Assembly (NCBI GenBank): GCA_009602725.1
Contig: WELB01000268.1
Coordinates: 559 to 28,256, forward strand
From: Spirogloea muscicola
Lineage: Eukaryota > Streptophyta > Zygnematophyceae > Spirogloeales > Spirogloeaceae
Reading direction: 5' to 3'
Length of the DNA: 27,698 bases
Under the pieces are notes generated by a model. It worked only from the letters and a program-made list of their open reading frames with translations. It did no database searches and had not been told where the DNA came from. Numbering within the stretch: position 1 is the first letter of the stretch; each line of letters begins with the position of its first letter. Position numbers and translations under genes: made by a program. Positions 20,986 through 27,698 of the stretch are shown piece by piece.

Positions 20986-21480
20986 CCTAACACCGCACCA
21001 CCTCTCCATCCGCGCCTCTTTTCAGTTGCAGCACCCACTTGCATGCAATGGCCTTTCTTCCCTGCTGCAGATCCACCAGCTCCGACGTGGACTGCATCTT
21101 CTCGGCAGTTGTGAGATCCCACTGCCGTGCATCACTTCTCTGCCGCGCCTGTGCCATGGTCATAGGTTCATCAACGACAGCTGCCATACCAAGATATACG
21201 CAGGATCCTCCCTGACCTGTCTCATCCTTGTACTTCTCCTTAGCTGCAGCTGCAGCTGCAGTTGATCTTCTTCTTATTGTGGTTGCTGCTGTAACTGGGA
21301 TGTCTTCCTCCTCGACTTTTTGAGTTGCGGTGTAACGCAAGACTGATGGCAAAGGGGCACTCGCAGGTCGAAGGCATTGCTTATGAGACATTTGCACCAG
21401 TCGCCGGATGCACATCAATCAGAGTGCTCTTCAGTCTGCTGAGCGTCCATCTGCAGAAGTTACAAAGAGTGGATTCGTAT
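20986..21480. mobile_element. Copia-type reverse transcriptase relic with an internal inversion
   Basis: The minus strand from about 21170 down to 20988 encodes the start of a Copia RT domain (EPMTMAQARQ..W, ELVDLQQGRKAIACKWVLQL, KRGADGEVVRC). The plus strand from 21326 encodes the directly following block (NARLMAKGHSQVEG, ETFAPVAGCTSIRVLFSLLS). The two parts are consecutive in a normal Copia Pol but lie here on opposite strands, so the segment 20990-21333 is inverted. The breakpoints carry the 8-bp inverted pair ACACCGCA (20990-20997) and TGCGGTGT (21326-21333). The element is incomplete and dead. Confidence 0.85.
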
Positions 21481-21524
21481 ATTTCCCTCTACCAGCCATT
21501 CTGGACCTTGCGAATTCAGGAGTT

Positions 21525-21800
21525 GCGTAGGTTTTGGCCGCTGTCAGCCATCACTCTACTTTGGAAGAACTATTTGTTTGTTCTTTGTGCACCTTCCGGC
21601 CCTTTCGGGCCTTTTCAGTCCTGTTTTGGCTGGCCTCTCACAGCCACTGCCTTACATCGGAAGCGCTGTGTGATTTGGCTGGCCTCTTACAGCGATCACC
21701 TTACTTTGAAAGAGCTGTCTGTTTGGCAACCTGCCTTGGAGCACCACTCAACCCCGCTTGCCACTGGCGGCGCAGCTCGCAGAATCTCGCAAACTTCTGC
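21525..21800 (+). repeat. Hairpin repeat cluster after the Copia RT relic
   Basis: Units GGCTGGCCTCTCACAGCC plus ACATCGGAAG at 21625-21662, a degenerate unit at 21678-21716 and a further TTGGAAGA-type unit near 21560. It interrupts the Copia sequence, so it was probably inserted later. Confidence 0.7.
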
Positions 21801-21879
21801 AGCCGATTAAGTGCTGCACCACTGTGGCACCAGCTAGCCTACATGCTTTCTAACTTCCTTGCTGCTGCGCTGCTGGTTT

Positions 21880-22290
21880 GGCATTGGTATGGCGTATAAA
21901 GCTCGTGAGGATTGGGAGGTTAGGAACTCAGTGGTATTTGCGATTGTGATGAACAGTCTCGATCATCGCCACTTGACATAAATTGTTCCATCTGCAAATG
22001 CAGCTGAAGCCTGGAAGAAGTCGGTGGCGTACTGCGAGCCTGCTGGCTCGCACAAATGCTGGAGCTGCAGCAAAGACTGATCAACTTGAAGATGGACGAA
22101 GGAACAATCCTGGTGGATCATCTTATGGGCTTTGAGCGAGTGGTCAACGAACTCGAGGCGTTTGAGATTTGAGTGTGAACTGTAGAAACTTTCAGGTGGC
22201 CGTCCTTTTGAACAGTCTGTGGGACGTTCATAGGTTGGACTGTCATCACCTTCCTTGGTTGTATTGATGGGGACATGAACTTTAACCTTC
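21880..22290 (+). pseudogene. Copia-type Gag relic (UBN2/DUF4219-like)
   Basis: The plus strand encodes YKAREDWEVRN, AIVMNSLDHRHLT, then after TAA (21979-21981) NAAEAWKKSVAYCEPAGS. In a shifted frame it continues INLKMDEGTILVDHLMGFE and RVVNELEAFE, and later VAVLLNSL. The order matches Copia Gag (W-x-L-YE, LKM-EG-SV-DH, LLNSLP). It has an in-frame stop and at least one frameshift. It lies downstream of the RT relic although Gag normally precedes RT, so these are probably separate or rearranged insertions. Confidence 0.75.
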
Positions 22291-22304
22291 ATACGTGCCA
22301 AAAT

Positions 22305-22394
22305 GATTTAGGAGGAGACCAGGTTCCAGAGCAAGGGGCCATAGAGCCAGTTGAAGAAGTCGGCGCTGGTTGCACAGACCCATGTAACTTATAG
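22305..22394 (-). other. Coding-like C-terminal fragment, unknown
   Basis: The minus strand reads TWVCATSADFFNWLYGPL and then LWNLVSS before TAA. The aromatic, well-balanced composition looks more like protein than repeat. An AG at the start (CTATAAG) could be an acceptor but has a poor pyrimidine tract. No upstream exon is identified and no family is recognised. Confidence 0.3.
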
Positions 22395-22860
22395 CCATCT
22401 TTTACATCAGCTTCTTGTTAGCGTGTTCATACATTGTACTAGGGTGTTGATCTCTCTTTAACAACGCATTCAGTTTACTCCGAATGTACTTGGCCTGACA
22501 GGGAGCAGTCTTATGAGAGATATATAGATGCATCATGGTGGTAGAGTATTCATCTTTCTATACATTTCTTATGGCTCCTCTTTTAAGCCTTTAGAACAAA
22601 TTCACAGATATGGCTAAATAATCCTTCTTTGTATATTATCAGAACAAATAAAGCTTACTCCATACTCCAAATTGAACTCAAAAGAGCACAAACTAGTAGC
22701 ACAAACTACCTGTCAGACTGCAGGGTTTTACAAAAAGCTAGCAGTGAATGCTGGTAGACAAGCAATTTATCTACCGTAGCTTTAAGAAGCCAGTATCCTA
22801 GGATCTCAAATGCACTTGGATAAACCCAGCAAGCTGTACATGAATCTGCCTTCAAGCAAC
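22395..22860. other. AT-rich stretch without recognisable genes
   Basis: Clearly AT-richer than the flanking DNA, with stops in all frames and no repeat from the families above. It forms the left part of an AT-rich island reaching to about 23950. Confidence 0.5.
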
Positions 22861-22863
22861 TTA

Positions 22864-23703
22864 TTACATTCTCTCAAGTATGTTAAAGAGCAACTGTGCC
22901 TTTATAAAATCTACTCCTAGTCCGTAGTGAGTACCATCATAGCTTGATGCGTTAAAAAAAGCCACCCCGAGGACCTGGCTATCTTGTCAGTTCTTTCGTT
23001 AAAACACGTGATGTTGTTGTTCTGCTGGTGTATGTAATGCTTAGGCTTGCTTATGCCTGCAGCATGCATAGAAGTCAACATAATTCTTGGATTAGTTATA
23101 TTTACAAAGTTCTCTATCAATTTGTCTGTGTCTTGAGGATCAAACTCTCCATGTATACCGTGCGATATTATAAGTACTGCACCTCTCGGTATATCTTGTA
23201 ATGCGGTTTTCTTCACTGATTTTGTGTAAAACCACTATAACAGCCTTAATCTTATATCTCTTGAGCAGAGTCCTGGGTAGCCGTTGTAATGCACGTACCA
23301 GTGACAATTCTTCTTATCATTAAAGGCTCTGTCTCCTTTACAAGTCCGCATATCCTCTTGATTCATATGATTCTTTCTCAAGGCTCCGTACTTATGGTCA
23401 CCACTCAGTGACATCGTTGGACAAGTAGCGCTGCAGGGACGTGCATATAACAACTACTTATGTAAACTTGTATGCTAATTTACAGCACTCATCCGGGTCT
23501 AATATTCTATATGGTAGGCTCATCTCAAAAGGACCGTCATAATAAGGTCGATATTCATGCTCAGTAGAGAGTACAAGATCTTCTAGAAGATGGCTCTTAG
23601 GCAGAGGCACTTCTCTGTAGCATGTGCAACTTAACCTTATTGTCAGTGCAACTAGCAGCGCAGATAACACAACAGTTGCGTGTAGACAGAGCACACCTGC
23701 CAT
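22864..23703 (-). pseudogene. Decayed SGNH/PC-esterase-like gene
   Basis: ATG at 23703 opens with a signal-peptide-like segment (HATVVLSALLVALTIRL), then YRPYYDGPF and CCKLAYKF. Later: GDHKYGALRKN, KKNCHWYVHYNGYPGLC, RGAVLIISHGIHGEFDPQ, NITNPRIMLTSMHAAG, NNNITCFNERTDKIARSSG, and SSYDGTHYGLGVDFIKAQLL before TAA at 22864-22866. This order resembles membrane-associated SGNH esterases (block I GDS, late DxxH; here DGTH at 22927-22938). Damage: TAA 23458-23460, CTS in place of GDS near 23437-23445, frame change after it, TAG 23235-23237, and a frame change at a seven-T run (22954-22960). Some breaks could be unrecognised introns, but the TAG sits mid-motif with the same frame on both sides. The family call is from remembered motifs. 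Confidence 0.55.
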
Positions 23704-23824
23704 AACATGTTGCGGCCCACATTGGCTTATGAACTTTAAATCTCACTTTTGGCACTGGTTGCTTGCCTGCATTATTGATTATGGAGATGGTAAGGGCATG
23801 TGCTTTGGGCTAGGGTATCAGATA

Positions 23825-23990
23825 TTAAACAGGGCAATACCTGTGCCGCCACCACAGAAGCTTGTACAACAGATAGTATTCGACCAGTATAACAACGTAG
23901 GGAACAAACACTCTCCAATGCTCCAAGATTAAGAAAGGTCCAAGATCATCAGTCAACCAGTTAGCCTCTCCAAAGTACGGCGATGGCAGT
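23825..23990 (-). pseudogene. Membrane-protein-like coding fragment, unknown
   Basis: One minus-strand frame reads YFGEANWLTDDLGPFLILEH, then WRVFVPYVVILVEYYLLYKL and LWWRHRYCPV before TAA (23825-23827). It contains one good hydrophobic helix and looks like a C-terminal membrane segment. Its upstream end runs into a hairpin repeat at about 23978-24004, which may have cut the gene. Family not recognised. It lies upstream of, and on the same strand as, the esterase-like relic and could belong to it or to a separate gene. Confidence 0.35.
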
Positions 23991-24260
23991 ACAAGGCCAG
24001 CCTATAAACAAAGAAACACTTACAGCCCTTTCAAAGTAAAAAAATTACTGAAAGAGGCCAGCCTACAAGGAATGAACAAGTAAGCGCCGGAAAGGCCGGA
24101 TGTGGGAAATCCGAAACAACTCTCCCTGCAATCTGCGAATGGACGCTCGATGTCTCTCTAGTCAACAAATGCAGACCAGAGGAACTAGAGGGCGGAAATG
24201 CGTCGCTTTAAAAACCAACCCCCCCCAGAGCTTGTCTGCAGCGAGCTCAGGCTCATGCGT
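23978..24260. repeat. Repeat cluster 3 with LINE 3'-tail fragment
   Basis: Hairpin units GGCGATGGCAGTACAAGGCC at about 23978 and AAAGAGGCCAGCC at 24053. A minus-strand LINE tail at about 24140-24215 (ATGCAGACCAGAGGAACTAG then AGGGCGGAAATGCGTCGC on plus) parallels 9708-9750 and 19625-19665. Confidence 0.65.
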
Positions 24261-24334
24261 TGCATTAAAAAGCTGGTTGAGCCTTGGCTGGTAGTTCAAG
24301 ACCCTTTCGATTGCCGTCCGGTATTCGAGCATCA

Positions 24335-24465
24335 GTTGGCGACCTCTATGTGCTGACTCGTGGTTACTGAGCGGGTCAGCTTAGCAGCAGGTGACGTACA
24401 TTTGTCAATGTGCTTGCCTTTGTACTTGGCCACACATGGCCTCCCCATCTCTTAATACACACGTT
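24335..24465 (-). repeat. Repeat B copy (minus)
   Basis: GTGGTTACTGAGCGGGTCAG on plus is the reverse complement of the sequence at 10090-10112 and closely matches 27528-27549. The match continues through the CTTTGTAC/GTACAAAG block and the TTAATACAC end, about 100 bp in all. Confidence 0.8.
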
Positions 24466-24689
24466 TTTCCCCTGGAAAGAGAGAGAGAGAAGGCGCGCGG
24501 TGCGCATGGAATTGAATGGGAGGCCATTTCTAGCCTTACAAATGTCCTGTTGACTGGGTAATGAGCTGGCTAAGGTGGACACTAAATATCCCCGAGTGAG
24601 CACATGCATATCTGACAAGCTACACTGAGGCGCCAAACCACCACCACGGAAGCCATTAGCAACCCTGGAAAGGAGAAACAGCTCTTCAA

Positions 24690-24930
24690 ATGTAAGGCAT
24701 TGGCCGTGAGAGGCCAGCCCCCAGAGGAGATAGACTCCCAGTAGAGGGCGATGGCTGCACATGAAAAAATGAGCAGGGTCAAGGGCCCTGCTCGCCCGCC
24801 ACGCCATCGCCCGTCGCTTCCACCGGGAGCCGGTGGACTTTCCTGCAGCAGAAGATGCTCGCCCATTGAGAAGAGGGGCTGGCAAAGCCAACCCAAAATG
24901 AATGGACAATGTTCAAAGCCAAAGAAAGAA
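24690..24930 (-). repeat. Hairpin repeat cluster 4
   Basis: Minus-orientation units at 24690-24722 (TAAGGCATTGGCCGTGAGAG), 24735-24757 and 24846-24900 (GGGCTGGCAAAGCCAACCC). The segment 24846-24930 is a near-exact reverse complement of 19774-19851. Confidence 0.8.
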
Positions 24931-25020
24931 GTGCCGAAAAAGGACTACACTACAAAGTGCAAGACGGTGCAGAGGGAGATGCAGATGGCTGCTCAGTATC
25001 CACGTGTGAGCAACAGCAGA

Positions 25021-27035
25021 TCAGAGTAACTCGGAGCAGGAGAAGTGGCACTCTGCCGAGACCCGGAAGCAGCAGCCATAGCACGGCCAGCCCGCGCGTG
25101 GATCGCATGAGCCAAAGAGCGCTGCAGCGAGACCGCCAGCCTCATCCGAAAGACCTGCGAGAGGGAGCCGGCAGCATTGAAGCCTGGCGAACCCTGCCGC
25201 CGTTCGATGGCCTCCCGGGCAAGCCGCTGGAGGAGACCAGCCACTGCCAAAGGCCCCGTGTACGTCAATGGCCAGTGCCGAGAAGGCATCGCCTGGAGGG
25301 TGGTCAGAGTACTTGCGCTCCTTACTCCGAGCCGCCAGAGCGACCGCGTGCCCGACGAGCGTCGCCGACTTCGCGGGGTTGGCCGAATCAACGCAATCGT
25401 CAGTTACCACATCAGCGATGATGCGCGGACCTCCTCCGGGCGGGATGGCAACGAGGTCCGCGCAGCGGGTATGAAGCTGTCCATCGGCGCCCCGCAGGAT
25501 GGGCATTATCGTGGAGTTCTCCACTGCCACCTTGTAGCCGGCCTCCAGGAACACACCCTGCATGGCGTCTCGCAGGAGGTCGTGCGAACCTGTCCGCTCG
25601 CCCCCGTGTGCGCAGCGGAGCATGTGGGCCGCCAACGCCGCAGGGTCATCGTGGCGGGCACCGCACTCGCACTGTTGGACCCCGATGAGGCAGGGAGGGA
25701 GGAGGCCGAGGAGCCGGTGGGCCACCGTCCTGAATACCGCGTCTGGAATAGTCAGCGCCGCGTAGATGGGGAGTGCTAATAGCCACGCCGCCGCCCCAGG
25801 GGAGGAGGCGGAGAGGAGCCGGGCGCGCCCTCGGATGTCGTGCGGCGGAAGGAGCTCCACCACCTAGTCGTAGGCCGCTTTGTCCACAAGCGCAGTGTAG
25901 CGGGTCTGGGCCCGCAGGTCGGGGGTGTGCGCAAGGTGGATGAACGGGACGACCTGCTTCGACAAGTCGGGGTGGGCCGCCAGGAGCGCGTCGCGGGCAG
26001 CGCGGAGAGCAGCCTGGAAGGGCAACGAGCCGCTCTCCACTTCAGCTACCACCCGCTCCATGGTGCGGATGCCGTGCGCTTGGAACCGGTGGCTGATGGG
26101 TGCGGCGACCTGGGCCCAGCTGCCCAGGTAGGCGGCCTCGCAGGCGCGGGCGACTGGGCGGCAGCCCAGACCGCCGCGACTGACAGGCAGGCTAGCCTGG
26201 AGCAACGCGGCTGGTGTGGTGAGGAAGCCGGGGTGTTGCAGGAGGGTGGCAGCGCTCGCCAGAACGCCGGAGTCAAAAGCCGCGTACGCCGCCTTCACCG
26301 CCCGGGAGGGAGGGAGGACGCAGGCCAGGTAGTGCGGACGGTGGGCAATGCACCTGGTCAGCATGGCGGTCGCCAGCTGCATGTCTTGCAGCGTGTGGAG
26401 GCGGTCCGCCGGCCGGAGGTGCTCCTGCAGTCGTACCTGGAGCTGCTCCACCACAAAGGCTGGGGAGCCTATGGGGGCGCCGAGGAGGATGAAGCCCCCA
26501 GCTGGTGTCTGACAGCACGAGGGCAGGCGCAGGAGGGCTGGCAGGCCCTGGGGAGACCAAGCGCTGCACTTGGCTGCGCGGATGCCCAAGCCGATCGCGC
26601 GCAGCTGCACTTTGAAGGTGTCAAAGGCTGCCACGACGTCCTCTGGCGGCCCCACCAGCGTTGTGTCGTCAGCATACGTGGGGGCGTGGACGCCCGGGTG
26701 AGCCGCGACCGTGGCCAGCAGCGCACGGTTGTGAGCCAGTGCGTAGTAGAGCCCAGCCAGCGGATCTCCTTGGCGCGCGTCCGTGGAGGAACGAAGGACT
26801 TCCACCACCCCATGCCCTGTCCGCCACAGCAGGTCACTTGGCTGACCATATCCCAACCTGAAGAAGGGGAGGAGGCTGGGGAAGGCCGCCCTCAGCTCCT
26901 CTGCGATGACATCCCGGTCTGCGCTGGTAAACGCATTCTGGACATCTACTGCCAAGGCCATCCATCCAGGGTTCAGGTCCAAGGCGGCGCGTACGCCGTG
27001 CACGACCACCTCACCGCCGCTCCGCAGCCCCGTTG
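25021..27035 (-). mobile_element. 5'-truncated non-LTR retrotransposon: reverse transcriptase plus C-terminal zinc finger and nuclease-like domain
   Basis: The minus strand from 27035 reads SGGEVVVHGVRAALDLNPGW, LAVDVQNAF (catalytic Asp of motif A), ARQGDPLAGLYYAL and the catalytic box YADDTTLVG. After 381 codons (from 27009) a TAG at 25864-25866 interrupts; the same frame continues 25863-25250 with SSPGAAAWLLALP, a zinc-binding CECGARHDD..HMLRC segment, SHDLLRD and RCADLVAIPPGGGPRIIADV, resembling the restriction-like endonuclease end of R2/NeSL-type elements. A frameshift near 25245 moves the last part to another frame (LLQRLAREAIERRQGS, FRMRLAVSLQRSLAHA). The 3' tail reaches about 25012 (TCTGATCTGCTG). 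The 5' end is cut at about 27035. Long plus-strand frames here are antisense shadows. Confidence 0.85.
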
Positions 27036-27235
27036 CAGCGGGTCGCTAGCGCAGGTGTACCGGATGCGCTTGGCCGTCTCGCTGCAACGGTCGATGTCCC
27101 GCGCGCTGCACCTGCGGGCCGGCAGAGCCCTCGCTGCTGCCTCTGGCTCTGGCCAGGGACCCACTTCCAGTAGCCTAGCGTCTCTGACCTGAGGCTGCTT
27201 AGCAGGGGTTACTGAGTGATCCGTAGCTGCTTTGT
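27036..27235 (+). mobile_element. Second LINE 3' end, head-to-head with the first
   Basis: The plus strand reads SLAQVYRMRLAVSLQRSMSR and LHLRAGRALAAASGSG, the C-terminal end of the same element family, then TCTCTGACCTGAGGCTGCTT and GGGGTTACTGAG. It abuts the truncated 5' side of the minus-strand copy at about 27035, so both 3' ends face outward. Confidence 0.85.
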
Positions 27236-27295
27236 TTCTTTGTGTGCTTGTTTTTCTTAGCGCTTCCCCTGGCCCCCTTCTCGTCCTTTGTTAAT

Positions 27296-27350
27296 TCTTT
27301 TTTGGGCTGGCTTTTCCAGCCCCTATTCTCAATGGGCGAGCACTTTCTTC
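27296..27350 (+). repeat. Hairpin repeat copy, long form
   Basis: TTTGGGCTGGCTTTTCCAGC, then CCCTATTCTCAATGGGCGAG and CACTTTCTTC. It matches 19797-19850 (+) and the reverse complements of 19092-19146 and 24846-24900. Confidence 0.85.
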
Positions 27351-27439
27351 AAGGGCCGGAAGGCGCAACAAGCAGGATATTACTCTCCGTGACTTCTGCG
27401 GGGGGGGGCATCAATGAGAGGAACTGAGCTCTTCCAAAA

Positions 27440-27560
27440 GGAGAGATCGTGTATTAGAAAGAAATGTAGGCCAAATGGCCAGGTACAAAGGCAAGCACAT
27501 CTACAAATCTACATAACCTACAGCAGATTGACCCGCTCAATAACCACGGGTCAAAACATA
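27440..27560 (+). repeat. Repeat B copy (plus)
   Basis: GTGTATTAGAAAGAAATGTA, GTACAAAGGCAAGCACATCT and TTGACCCGCTCAATAACCAC match 10018-10115 and the reverse complement of 24347-24460. Beyond it to 27698 no further feature is supported. Confidence 0.8.
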
Positions 27561-27698
27561 AAGGTCACTACTCGATGCATGAATACTAGATGCCAGGAAC
27601 GGAGCCCTTCTGCCACCTACTAGAGCTCGCCCAGCTTTCTGGTGCAAGGCACTAGCCTGAGCACGCTGCAAACAGGCCGAAACTCGACGTCGCAAGAG

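Noticed and set aside
25840-27192. 450-codon plus-strand open frame across the LINE
   Set aside because: It is the antisense of the RT frame; only its last part (after about 27036) is real coding, from the separate plus-strand LINE 3' end.
9334-27345. CRISPR-like array
   Set aside because: The repeats are unevenly spaced, on both strands, and differ in length; the genome is eukaryotic.

Overview
The window is nuclear DNA of a green-lineage eukaryote, most likely a GC-rich green alga. The reasons are a kinesin-like calmodulin-binding protein (MyTH4-FERM-kinesin, a plant and green-algal architecture), a proton-pump-interactor-like protein, a STELLO/DUF288 glycosyltransferase, many short GT-AG introns plus one GC-AG intron, and retroelement debris. 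No bacterial operon, CRISPR array or phage feature is visible. The exact species cannot be read from the sequence. All gene identities rest on remembered family motifs, not on database searches.

Layout. 1-8598 (+): KCBP, nearly complete, missing only its N-terminus to the left of the window. I can place 21 exons that stay in frame from the MyTH4 domain to the stop codon. Intron 1 carries an antisense tRNA-like gene, the fifth intron is GC-AG, and intron 18 carries a palindrome made of two copies of a Copia-type Gag zinc knuckle. 8599-10439: intergenic DNA with repeat debris. 10440-12638 (+): a proton-pump-interactor-like coiled-coil protein with a C-terminal membrane anchor, three exons. 12639-13799: intergenic space between convergent genes. 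13800-18295 (-): a complete seven-exon STELLO-type gene of about 757 residues.

18296-27698 is a repeat graveyard. It holds (1) a family of short GGCTGGC/GCCAGCC hairpin repeats on both strands; (2) a second repeat of about 100 bp in three copies; (3) a 5'-truncated non-LTR retrotransposon (25021-27035, minus) with reverse transcriptase, zinc-finger and nuclease-like parts, broken by one TAG and one frameshift, plus several detached copies of its 3' end; (4) Copia reverse transcriptase and Gag relics, the former containing a clean internal inversion; and (5) an AT-rich island (about 22300-23950) holding a decayed SGNH/PC-esterase-like gene.

The three intact genes have no obvious joint pathway. 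KCBP acts on microtubules, the proton-pump interactor on plasma-membrane H+-ATPase, and STELLO in the Golgi; their adjacency is probably chance. I found no convincing new multigene system. The most unusual observations are structural: the Gag zinc-knuckle palindrome inside a kinesin intron, the Copia inversion with matching breakpoints, the head-to-head LINE ends, and the mobile hairpin repeat family.
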